From Flavobacterium sp. DG2-3 (GTDB taxonomy: Bacteria; Bacteroidota; Bacteroidia; Flavobacteriales; Flavobacteriaceae), in contig NZ_JAVAMB010000001.1 in assembly GCF_030730925.1 (NCBI RefSeq), positions 248,001-312,000 on the forward strand: a stretch of 64,000 nucleotides of DNA, written 5' to 3'. The translations under genes were made by a program, and so were the position numbers. The notes beneath the pieces are model-generated. The model searched no databases and was not told the origin of the DNA. It saw only the letters and a list, made by a program, of their open reading frames with translations. Each line of letters begins with the position of its first letter. Position 1 is the first letter of the stretch. Shown here piece after piece: positions 26,037 to 34,703 of this stretch.

Positions 26037-26240
26037 AACCACAAATTGCACAAATTATCACAAATTTAATTAGCGAAAATTTGTGAAATTTGCGGTTATA
26101 TTTCTTACACAGAATTCAATATTAAAAAATCTGTTTGATCTGCTAAATCTGCGAGAGCATAAATCTTTTAATGATTTTTAATCTGTGGCTAAATATTTTA
26201 TTGTCTAATTATATGTTAGACGCACTGCTGTGCGTCTCTA
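26037..26240. repeat. Two palindromic elements between GH97 and GH39
   Basis: AACCACAAATTGCACAAATT begins an imperfect palindrome ending TTGCGGTTAT (26037-26099); copies are at 28385-28446 and 31062-31126. TAGACGCACTGCTGTGCGTC (26217-26236, then TCTA) is a second, near-perfect palindrome. Confidence 0.75.
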
Positions 26241-26244
26241 CGAA

Positions 26245-28251
26245 TTATAACTTTTTAAATCTTACTGCTCCACCGCCGGCACCGCCTAAATTCAATTGTA
26301 ATTTATCTGATGCTTTTACTGTTTTCTTCGAAATGGCAACTGCTTCCGGATTATTTTTTTGATCTGTTCCTTCGGCATCTACATAAATCTGCGCTTCGTA
26401 AGTTGCGTTTGGATCTAAGAATGATAATGAAACGTCTACTTTTCTTGGTTTTTCATTCGTTAAAGTTCCTAAATACCAATCGGCACTTTTTCTGTCTTTT
26501 CTTGCTGTAGTGATGTATTCACCAATTTTTCCTTCTACGATTTTAGTGTCTTCCCAATCTGTTGGAACGTCTTTTAAGAATTGCAAAGCTGGTTTTCCTT
26601 CGTAGTTTTCTGGAAGATCTGCCAACATTTGAATCGGAGAATAAAGCACTACGTACAATGCCAATTGCTGCCCAACGGTTCCTTGAATTCTTTTTCCTGG
26701 ATAACCTTGTTTTACCTCAACGTCAAAAATTCCTGGTGTGAAATCCATTGGTCCAGAAAGTAATCTTGTAAACGGAATAATACTCAAATGGTTTGGCGGA
26801 TTCCCTTCGCTCCAAGCGTTATATTCTTGTCCGCGCGCCGCTTCTCTCGAAACCATATTTGGATATGTTCTTCTTTCTCCGGTATCTTTAATAGATTCGT
26901 GGTATAAAACGGCTAAATCATATTGCGCTGCTTTCTCTAAAATGTATCTGAAATAATTCACTCCAAATTGTCCGAAGTGCATTTGTTTCATATTCAACTT
27001 CGAACCAACGTGACCGATTTTTACGGTATGAATTCCTAGTTTTTTGTATAAAGCAAAACCTTCGTCAACTTCTTTTAAATAGTTGATTAAGTTAGAACCT
27101 GTTTCGTGGTATCCAATTAATTCTACGTTTTTGCTTTTTCCGTAAGCGACTACTTTTTCTAAATCAAAATTATCCGCACTTTTCGTGAAGCTGAACATGT
27201 GCATGCGATTTTCATACCAAGCCGGTGTCCATCCTTTGTTCCATCCTTCGATTAATAAATGGTTGAAACCTTCTTTTGCTGTAAAGTCAATGTAAGTTTC
27301 AGCATTTTTAGTTGTTGCGCCTTGTTTATCGCTTTCCCAGAAAGTATATTTTCCGATGTGCATTCCCCACCAAATTCCTAAATATTTGTATGGTTTGAAA
27401 TAAGATGCTGTGTTTTTTAGTTTGTCTGGTTCGTTCAGATTTAAAATCAAATAAGAAGTAATCAATTCTCCTGGATTTTCTCCAATTTGAATGGTTCTCC
27501 ATGAAGAAGTAAATGAATCTTTTACACGAACCTTTACTCCGTCAGCCCAAGGCACTAAATCTGATTTTAGTTCTGTTCCTTTTGTATTTACCAAAGTCAT
27601 ACTTGCAAAATCATACAAGTTGGCTTCGTGAAAACTTAACGCCAATCCGCTTTTACTTTCGATTGTAAGCGGTGTTAGAACTGTATCTAAAGTACTTACT
27701 GGAGCATCTTTAAATAAATATTCATCACGGTCTGGGCGGTTTGCTGGAATCCACCATGCTTTTCCGTCTTCTTTTAGGTTGAAAGTAGTTTTTTCATCCA
27801 TGATGAAAATGCTGTCTTTCACATTTTGTTTTGGATAAACATATCTAAAAGCAACTCCGTCATCAAAAGCTCTGAATTGAATCTGTAGTTTTCTTTTGTT
27901 TCCAGTTTTTTGCTGTAAATCAACTACCAATTGGTTGTAGTGATTTCGAATATTTTTCTTTTCTCCCCAAGCTTGTTCCCAAGTTTCATCGAAGGTTGAA
28001 GTTTTGGCTCCTTTGATTTCGAAATTGGTACTTAAATCTTCATTTCCTTTTAGTAAAAATCCCATTTCTGATGGTGAGATCACTTCGGTTTTTCCGTGTG
28101 AAACGCCATATTTTGGAGCATTCTTTACTAACTCAAATTTGATTTTATTTTGGCCGTTTGGCGAAGCCAGTTCGTAAGCATTTTTTGTTTTCTGACTGTA
28201 TCCGATTGTGATCGAAAGCAGTACCGCTGGGAGAATTAGATAGTTTTTCAT
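26245..28251 (-). CDS. GH97 glycosidase, inverting-type active site
   Basis: 668 residues, signal peptide ending GYSQ. An N-terminal beta-super-sandwich (NGQNKIKFELVKNAPKYGVSHGKTEV) is followed by the barrel (INHLLIEGWNKGW-like segment, VLYHESIKDTGERRTYPN, ARGQEYNAW, LLSGPMDFTPGIFD). By eye it aligns with SusB (inverting alpha-glucosidase): the position used as Asp nucleophile by retaining alpha-galactosidase GH97s reads KIGHVGSK, without Asp, while the Glu residues around HES and GQEY are kept. An alpha-glucosidase-like role is therefore more likely than alpha-galactosidase. Its place in a xyloglucan locus is unexplained. Confidence 0.85.
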   Translation of the reverse strand: MKNYLILPAVLLSITIGYSQKTKNAYELASPNGQNKIKFELVKNAPKYGVSHGKTEVISPSEMGFLLKGNEDLSTNFEIKGAKTSTFDETWEQAWGEKKNIRNHYNQLVVDLQQKTGNKRKLQIQFRAFDDGVAFRYVYPKQNVKDSIFIMDEKTTFNLKEDGKAWWIPANRPDRDEYLFKDAPVSTLDTVLTPLTIESKSGLALSFHEANLYDFASMTLVNTKGTELKSDLVPWADGVKVRVKDSFTSSWRTIQIGENPGELITSYLILNLNEPDKLKNTASYFKPYKYLGIWWGMHIGKYTFWESDKQGATTKNAETYIDFTAKEGFNHLLIEGWNKGWTPAWYENRMHMFSFTKSADNFDLEKVVAYGKSKNVELIGYHETGSNLINYLKEVDEGFALYKKLGIHTVKIGHVGSKLNMKQMHFGQFGVNYFRYILEKAAQYDLAVLYHESIKDTGERRTYPNMVSREAARGQEYNAWSEGNPPNHLSIIPFTRLLSGPMDFTPGIFDVEVKQGYPGKRIQGTVGQQLALYVVLYSPIQMLADLPENYEGKPALQFLKDVPTDWEDTKIVEGKIGEYITTARKDRKSADWYLGTLTNEKPRKVDVSLSFLDPNATYEAQIYVDAEGTDQKNNPEAVAISKKTVKASDKLQLNLGGAGGGAVRFKKL

Positions 28252-28274
28252 GTTTTTTGGAATTATGTTTTTTT

Positions 28275-28509
28275 AGCCACGAATTCACGAATTTTATTAA
28301 TAAATCTTTGGCTAGATTATTTTAAACACATAGAATCATAGTTAACAAAACAAAAAATTTATGTTTCTGTGTGTTTGTTTTTTTACCACAAATTGCACAA
28401 ATTATCACAAATTTTAATTGGCGGTAATTTGTGTAATTTGTGGTTATGTTTTTTTTTGCCACGAATTCACGAATTATAAAAAAAATTAAATTCGTGAATT
28501 CGTGGCTAT
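28275..28509. repeat. Four palindromic elements between GH31 and GH97
   Basis: In order: a GCCACGAATTCACGAATT half-element (28275-28315); an ACACATAGAATCATAG element (28325-28380); an ACCACAAATTGCACAAATT palindrome (28385-28446); and a palindrome with perfect 18-bp arms, GCCACGAATTCACGAATT (28458-28475) and its inverse (28488-28505). Together they fill almost the whole 262-nt gap. Confidence 0.8.
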
Positions 28510-28513
28510 AACT

Positions 28514-30913
28514 TTATTTTACCCACTCCGTTTTGAAAGTGGTTTTTCCGTTTAATGGATTTGCGTTTACTTCGAAATTATTTCCGTTTTTGGTTACTTT
28601 GATTTCTTGTAAGGCGTCTCCGTTTGGCAGATACACTTTCGCGGAAGCGGCATTTGTTTTATCACTAGCAAAAACTTTAAGCGTCAGTTTGCTCCAATCC
28701 ATATCTTTTGTAGACTGCGCTAAACCGATGTGCGGAATTGCTGTTCCGTCTTTTACCAAAACAATAATCGGAATTTCACCCGCTTTGATTTTATGCCATC
28801 CTGATTGGTATACTTTTTTAGTTTGGTAATCGATCCACGTTCCTTCTGGAAGGTACACGTCTCTTTCTTCAACCTCTTCAAAAAGCGGTGCAACCAACAT
28901 ACTTGAACCGAATAAATATTGATTATCAACCAACCAAGCTCCTGGATCGTTTGGATATTCTACGAATAAAGCACGCATCATTGGCAATCCTTTTTCTGAA
29001 CTTTCTTTGGCTTGTGCGTAGATATATGGCATTAATTCGTAACGCATATTATCAGCTTTTCTGAATCCTTCCAAGAAATCTTTGCTGTACAACCAAGGTT
29101 CGCGTGGTGGTTCCCCATGGCTTCTTACGTGAGAAGTTAACATGCCGAATGGCGTCCATCTTCTGTAAATATTCTCAGGAGATTTAGTTGCGAAACCTCC
29201 AACATCATGACTCCAGAAACTGAATCCAGAAAGACCTAATGAAAGTCCGCCGCGTAATTCTGCCGACATAGCGCCGTTTGTAGTTTCAGAATCTCCTCCC
29301 CAATGTAACGGGTAACGCTGCGATCCAGCCCAAGTACTTCTCGCCCAGATTAAAGTATACCCTTTTTCTTTCTGCGTGATTTCAGCAACGGCTTTGTTGT
29401 AACGTAATGGGTATAAATTATGTTCGTAGAAACCTGTTCTTCCAGAATGATAAATTCCATCTGGCGGTGCAGCTTCACCAAAATCTACTTTGAAAACGGC
29501 AACACCTTCGTCAAATAATTTTTTCAGTTTGCCTTGGTACCAAGAAATCGTTTCTGGGTTTGAGAAATCTAAAACTGCATCTTCGTAAGGAAGATTTCCT
29601 TTTCTGTCTCTTACTGCCAAATTCTTGTCCATTATTTCTGGAAACAATGTATTCTTTGGAGTGAAATACGGCAATTGCCAAAGACAAACTTGGAACCCGT
29701 CTTTCTTTAAATCAGACATCATTTTTGTCGCGTCTGGGAAACGGGATTTTGCAAACTCGTAATTGTTTCTCCAATCTACATCAAACCAACCAGTATCGAA
29801 GTGAATTACGTCTGTTGGAATTTTGTATTTTCTTAAATCTCTGGCAACGTCACGTCCTTCTTTTTCTGAGAAATACGTAATACGACTCATCCAGAATCCA
29901 AATGACCAAAGTGGCGGCATAGCTGCTTTTCCCGTCAAATTGGTATATTGGTCTAACACGTCTTTTGGTTCTCCGATAAAGAAAAACAAATCGGCTTCGT
30001 CATCGCCAATGTACATTTCGTTTGCACTAGAAAAGTACTTTCCAAAATCAACTGTAATTGGTGTTGAATGATGCATGAAAACTCCGTAACCACGGCTGCT
30101 CATATAAAACGGAATCGGTTTGTACATCGTTTCATTTTGGATTCCGTTGGCGTCATCTGTCCATAAAACTACTTTTTGTCCGCGTTTGTTGAATTGTGTG
30201 AATGATTCTCCACAACCAAATATTTTTTCGTCCGGTTCTAAACTGAACGCAGCACCCATACTTCTTGAGTAATCGCTGTTTCTGCGAACATAAGAAAATG
30301 GAAGTGTCGGCGTATAGGTATTTTTAAAATCGGTATCGTGAAGTGTGCTTGTCAATAATTTTCCTTTTTCATCGTAGATTTTTACGTGCCAAGGTTTTGT
30401 CAAAATTTCGACTTTTCCGTGTTTGCTAGTGTAGCTGTGACCTCCTTCGATTTTAGCATATTTCCATAATTCAGGATGATTTGGTGCCACACCGTCAACC
30501 AACATTAAAGATTCTTTTTGAGGATGAAATTGCGGTCCAGAAGTGGTTTTGATTCTAATTGTTCTATCAGAAACAAACTGAATTTCAAAAGGCAAAACTG
30601 GAGATTCTGCGTATTCTGTTGTTGGGAATTCGTTGGCTTTTTCCACATCTGGTTTCATCATCATATTGTTGAAAGCCTGACGTGTTTTGTAATTGTATCT
30701 CAAATATTTAATAGTTCCTTTTCCTGTTGCCGGGTCAAAAGAAGCTAGTTCATCTGCAAAATAAAAGGTGTTCAGGTAGTTCTGAAAATCTTTACTGATA
30801 TCGATCGGTGCGTTTAATACGTCTGCATTCTGAATTTGTGCTGAAGCATTTGGAACGGTTAGAAGTCCGAAAGCACAAATCGAGAACAGGGTTTTTAAAT
30901 GTGATTTTTTCAT
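28514..30913 (-). CDS. GH31 alpha-xylosidase
   Basis: 799 residues, signal peptide ending ASAQ. GH31 barrel with nucleophile Asp in VFKVDFGEAAP (the KxDFGE form typical of alpha-xylosidases such as YicI) and acid/base Asp in HWGGDSETT; PPLWSFGFWMSR starts the barrel. It would remove terminal alpha-1,6-xylose from xyloglucan oligosaccharides after galactose and fucose are gone. It lies between GH2 and GH97 in the operon, with 295- and 262-nt repeat-filled gaps on either side. Confidence 0.92.
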   Translation of the reverse strand: MKKSHLKTLFSICAFGLLTVPNASAQIQNADVLNAPIDISKDFQNYLNTFYFADELASFDPATGKGTIKYLRYNYKTRQAFNNMMMKPDVEKANEFPTTEYAESPVLPFEIQFVSDRTIRIKTTSGPQFHPQKESLMLVDGVAPNHPELWKYAKIEGGHSYTSKHGKVEILTKPWHVKIYDEKGKLLTSTLHDTDFKNTYTPTLPFSYVRRNSDYSRSMGAAFSLEPDEKIFGCGESFTQFNKRGQKVVLWTDDANGIQNETMYKPIPFYMSSRGYGVFMHHSTPITVDFGKYFSSANEMYIGDDEADLFFFIGEPKDVLDQYTNLTGKAAMPPLWSFGFWMSRITYFSEKEGRDVARDLRKYKIPTDVIHFDTGWFDVDWRNNYEFAKSRFPDATKMMSDLKKDGFQVCLWQLPYFTPKNTLFPEIMDKNLAVRDRKGNLPYEDAVLDFSNPETISWYQGKLKKLFDEGVAVFKVDFGEAAPPDGIYHSGRTGFYEHNLYPLRYNKAVAEITQKEKGYTLIWARSTWAGSQRYPLHWGGDSETTNGAMSAELRGGLSLGLSGFSFWSHDVGGFATKSPENIYRRWTPFGMLTSHVRSHGEPPREPWLYSKDFLEGFRKADNMRYELMPYIYAQAKESSEKGLPMMRALFVEYPNDPGAWLVDNQYLFGSSMLVAPLFEEVEERDVYLPEGTWIDYQTKKVYQSGWHKIKAGEIPIIVLVKDGTAIPHIGLAQSTKDMDWSKLTLKVFASDKTNAASAKVYLPNGDALQEIKVTKNGNNFEVNANPLNGKTTFKTEWVK

Positions 30914-30936
30914 TGGTTGTTTTTTTTATTTTCCAT

Positions 30937-31198
30937 CCTGCAAGGTTTTCAAAACCTTGTAGGTTTAAACTTTTACTAATTTTTAACACATAGAATCATA
31001 GCTTTTCTTTGCGTTAAAAAGGCATTTCATTTGTTTAAAAGCACATAGCTGTATGTGTTTTTAACCACAAATTGCGCAAATTTTCACAAATTATAATTCG
31101 CGGTAATTTGTGTAATTTGTGGTTATATTTTCTTTTTAAAATCTGTTCGTTAAATTCATACCTACAAGGTTTTTCCCGACGCTTCGGGATTGCAGGAG
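30937..31198. repeat. Palindromic elements between GH2 and GH31
   Basis: CCTGCAAGGTTTTCAAAACC starts a near-perfect palindrome ending GTAGG (30937-30963). It is followed by the ACACATAGAATCATAG element (30983-31061), the ACCACAAATTGCGCAAATT palindrome (31062-31126) and a fragment with CCTACAAGGTTTTTCCCGACGCTTCGGGA (two joined motifs, about 31161-31190). Confidence 0.75.
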
Positions 31199-31208
31199 AG
31201 CCAAGTTA

Positions 31209-33695
31209 TTATTCTGCTGTGATTACAATTGCTGCTTGTTTTAATCCGTTTGCTTTTGCGGTTAATTCTAATCTTCCTGTTTTATTTGAAGATTGAATTA
31301 TCACCAAACATTTTCCAGCCAACGCCGTATGTTTTGTTCCTTTATACGGTTCGTGACTTACTGGATCACCGCTACAAACACCAACGATTTTTCCGTCTCC
31401 TTTTAAAGAGAAATTAATTTCGTTATTCGCATTTGGCGCTAATGTTCCTTTATCGTCTAAAATATCAACTGTTACAAAAGACAAATCATTTTCATCAGCT
31501 TTTATTGAAGCTCTGTCTGCAGTTAATTTTAATTGCGAAGGATTTCCAGCAGTTTTGATTTCTTTTTCTAAAACTACTTTTCCGCCTTTACGAGAAACGG
31601 CTTTAAGCGTTCCTGCTTCAAAAGGAATTCTCCACATTACATGTAAATCATCACCTTTTTTAGCTCTTTTTCCAACTGATTTTCCGTTTACGAAAAGTTC
31701 GACTTCATCGGCATTATTGTAATAGGCCCAAACATCAACGGTTTGTCCGACTTTCCAGTTCCAATGTGGGAAAATGTGAAGAACATCTTTTGTTGTCCAT
31801 TCACTTTGGTACATATAATAAACGTCTTTCGGGAAACCGGCTAAATCGACAATTCCGAAATACGAACTAACCGATGGCCATTCGTACGGCGTTGGTTCTC
31901 CGATATAATCAAAACCGGTCCAAACATACATTCCTGCTAAGAAATCGTGTTTTTTAATGATTTTCCAAGTTGCTTCGTGCGTTGAACCCCAAGGAGTCTG
32001 CACTTGGTCGTAAGCTGAAACGGTATTTCCAGGATTTCCTTCTGTAAATTTAAGATCCCATCTTACCGGCCATTTTTTTATGGTATCTGAAACGGCATCA
32101 TAATATCCTCTTGTCTGTAAACCTGAAGTCGTTTCAGTTGCAATGAAAGGCGTTTTTGGGAAATTTTTCAAATGGTGTTCAAATGTCTGATGCGCGTAAT
32201 TGTAGCCAATCAAATCTAAAACTCCTGATCCTGCAAGCGGATTAATAGAAACATCTTTTTTCTCAAATTGCAAAGTCACGGCATCGATATTCATATTTAC
32301 TGGCGGATTCATTCCTGCAGTAAGTGGACGGGTTTTATCGTACTCGCGAGTGATGGCTGCTAATTCTTTTGCAATTTCAACACCTGTTTGGCTCCATTGT
32401 TCTGGAATTTCATTTCCAATACTCCACATAAAAATACTGGCGTGATTTCGGTCGCGCAGTAATTGATCAATTAGATCTTGTTTGTGCCATTTGTCCCAAT
32501 CGTTTCCGTAATCGTATTTGGTTTTCGTTTGTTTCCACATGTCAAACGCTTCATCCATCACGATGAAACCCATTTTATCACAAAGTTCTAAAAGTTCCGG
32601 AGCGGGAGGATTATGAGAAGTTCTGATTCCGTTTACACCCATTTCTTTCAAAATCTCTAACTGACGTTCGATAGCGCGCGTGTTGATTGCTGAACCTAAT
32701 GGACCTAAATCATGATGCATACAAACTCCCTTTATTTTGACTTGCTTTCCATTCAAAATAAAACCTTTGTTCAAATCAAATTTAAAATCTCTGATTCCGA
32801 AAATCGTTTTGTATTGATCGATTATTTTATCGTCAAGCGAAATTTCGGTAACTGCTGTATACAATTCTGGTTTTTCATCCGACCATAAAGATGGATTCTC
32901 AACCTCAGCTGATTGGTTTAAAGTTTGATTTTCGCCAGCATTGATCGTTATATCTTGAGTAACCGATGTTACTTCTTTGTCTTCTTTAAAAATAGTGGTA
33001 ATTACAGTTGCCTTTTTGTTTTCAGCATATTGATTTTTAATTGTTGTTTCAAAATTAACTGAAGCTTTTTCGGCTGTAACTTTTGGAGTTGTAATATAAG
33101 TCCCCCATAATCCAACGTGCAATTTATCTGTGGTTTCGATCCAGACATTTCTAAAAATTCCAGAACCCGAATACCAGCGTGAATTAGGCTGTTTTGAATT
33201 GTCAACCTTAACAATTATTTCGTTGTTTTTTTCTCCATAATTTAAAAACTTAGAGATTTCATATTGAAAGCCAATATAGCCATTTGGACGTTTTCCTAAA
33301 TAATGACCGTTTACCCAAACTTCACTGTTTCTGTAAACGCCATCAAAAGTAATTGAAGTTACTTTTGTGCTGTCTTGTGCAGCAACTTTAAATGTTTTTT
33401 TGTACCAGCCTAAACCTCCGTTAAGCGATCCTCCACCGTAACCGCCAGGACTTTTTTCATCAAATTTTCCTTCGATGCTCCAATCGTGAGGTACGTTTAA
33501 AGTTCTCCATTTGGTTGCAGTTCCGATAGTGTCTTTATCAATTATACTGTCATTAAGATGAAAACTCCAATCTGCATTAAAAGAAACTTTTCTGTTTACA
33601 AATGCATCTTCTTTTTTAGCGCAAGAATTCAAGAAAAGAACTCCAGCTGCAATTGCCCATAAACGTATATTTTTTATGTTTTTTCTAATATGCAT
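31209..33695 (-). CDS. GH2 beta-galactosidase (lipoprotein)
   Basis: 828 residues. Lipobox LFLNSC (Cys25) followed by AKKEDAF. Order: sugar-binding jelly roll (VSFNADWSFHL, GGLGWYKKTF), Ig-like domain, TIM barrel with acid/base Glu in FMWSIGNEIPEQ and nucleophile Glu in PFIATETTSG, then further beta domains (from about residue 630) in the position of DUF4982-type and bacterial Ig-like modules. It would remove beta-1,2-galactose from xyloglucan side chains, as BoGH2A does in Bacteroides ovatus. It follows the three-gene uptake block after 136 nt. Confidence 0.9.
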   Translation of the reverse strand: MHIRKNIKNIRLWAIAAGVLFLNSCAKKEDAFVNRKVSFNADWSFHLNDSIIDKDTIGTATKWRTLNVPHDWSIEGKFDEKSPGGYGGGSLNGGLGWYKKTFKVAAQDSTKVTSITFDGVYRNSEVWVNGHYLGKRPNGYIGFQYEISKFLNYGEKNNEIIVKVDNSKQPNSRWYSGSGIFRNVWIETTDKLHVGLWGTYITTPKVTAEKASVNFETTIKNQYAENKKATVITTIFKEDKEVTSVTQDITINAGENQTLNQSAEVENPSLWSDEKPELYTAVTEISLDDKIIDQYKTIFGIRDFKFDLNKGFILNGKQVKIKGVCMHHDLGPLGSAINTRAIERQLEILKEMGVNGIRTSHNPPAPELLELCDKMGFIVMDEAFDMWKQTKTKYDYGNDWDKWHKQDLIDQLLRDRNHASIFMWSIGNEIPEQWSQTGVEIAKELAAITREYDKTRPLTAGMNPPVNMNIDAVTLQFEKKDVSINPLAGSGVLDLIGYNYAHQTFEHHLKNFPKTPFIATETTSGLQTRGYYDAVSDTIKKWPVRWDLKFTEGNPGNTVSAYDQVQTPWGSTHEATWKIIKKHDFLAGMYVWTGFDYIGEPTPYEWPSVSSYFGIVDLAGFPKDVYYMYQSEWTTKDVLHIFPHWNWKVGQTVDVWAYYNNADEVELFVNGKSVGKRAKKGDDLHVMWRIPFEAGTLKAVSRKGGKVVLEKEIKTAGNPSQLKLTADRASIKADENDLSFVTVDILDDKGTLAPNANNEINFSLKGDGKIVGVCSGDPVSHEPYKGTKHTALAGKCLVIIQSSNKTGRLELTAKANGLKQAAIVITAE

Positions 33696-33831
33696 AGGTA
33701 CTTTTTATTTTTTGGAATTTGAAGATAGAAATAAAAAACGATTTCATTTATTTCTTCATAAAATAATTTAAGTCTCAGTCTTAAAGCATATTAGAAACAT
33801 GTTTAAAACTGAGACTTCAAAACTAACTAAC

Positions 33832-34692
33832 TTATGATTTTGGCTTGTAGTGGAATACAATTAAGCAAACTCCTTCACCAGTTCTACTTTTGTCTCGTAT
33901 AACAGCAAGTCTCATAGAAGTTGCTGTAAGCTCAACTACTTTTACACTGATCCAGTTGCTGCAGTCTCCATAATAGTCTCCACCATAAAGCATTTCTACT
34001 CCACCATTAAAAACTAATTTATTATTTGCAATATCAAATGAATAAGTTCCTTTTTTTGTTGTTTGATTGTTGTTTGCAATCGCTGTTTGCGTAACAGAAG
34101 TATTGTAATTTCCGTTCAAATCAAAATACATTTGTCCCCAATCTTTATTTGCCATTACCCAAGAATTGCTTGCATAGTCTGGCAGCCAGCTCCAGTTATC
34201 TCCAGATGCAGCTGGGTAATCTAAACCTGCCCATCCTACTGGATCAACGAAATCTAAAACCCAAGTTTTACCAGCAACACCATTTGTCAGCATTTCCCAT
34301 TTTGGATCTCTAAAATAAGATTCATCATTTTCGGGAACATTTACTTCAACCGGAGCCGCTTCTACAAAACCTCCTCTTGTGTAGGCTGTGTAATAGATTT
34401 TATATTTTCCTGCAAAAGGCAAGATTACTTGGTCTGTGCTTTTGTTCGAATATCCTAATTCATTTCCTGATGCATCTACATATTTCCAAAATGCAATAAC
34501 AGTTGGGTCATCACTTTTAAAATTTACAAGATTTTTGTTTGTAGCATCTTGAGTGATAGAAAACTTAAGGGTTTCTGGTGTCAAAGTAACTGCTGGAAGG
34601 CTTTCGCGATCATCAATTGCTTCACATGAAAATAACAGCGAACCAATCGTAACAGCTGCTATTAAAATATATAATATACGTTTCATAGTCAT
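33832..34692 (-). CDS. Surface glycan-binding lipoprotein of the PUL
   Basis: 286 residues (284 from the second ATG at 34686). The lipobox SLLFSC (Cys23) is followed by EAIDDRES, an acidic surface-export-like signal. The next ~100 residues resemble an Ig/PKD-like module (AFWKYVDASGNELGYSNKS), and the C-terminal part, rich in Trp and Tyr (DFVDPVGWAGLDYPAASGD, WLPDYASNSWV), looks like a binding face. Position directly after susD and lack of catalytic motifs fit an SGBP-B type glycan receptor. The stop of susD lies only 11 nt before its start, so it is co-translated with the uptake genes. Confidence 0.8.
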   Translation of the reverse strand: MTMKRILYILIAAVTIGSLLFSCEAIDDRESLPAVTLTPETLKFSITQDATNKNLVNFKSDDPTVIAFWKYVDASGNELGYSNKSTDQVILPFAGKYKIYYTAYTRGGFVEAAPVEVNVPENDESYFRDPKWEMLTNGVAGKTWVLDFVDPVGWAGLDYPAASGDNWSWLPDYASNSWVMANKDWGQMYFDLNGNYNTSVTQTAIANNNQTTKKGTYSFDIANNKLVFNGGVEMLYGGDYYGDCSNWISVKVVELTATSMRLAVIRDKSRTGEGVCLIVFHYKPKS

Positions 34693-34703
34693 TTTGTTTT
34701 AAA

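Noticed and set aside
26245..28251. GH97 as retaining alpha-galactosidase
   Set aside because: The nucleophile position lacks Asp and the SusB-like Glu residues are present; the case rests on alignment by eye.
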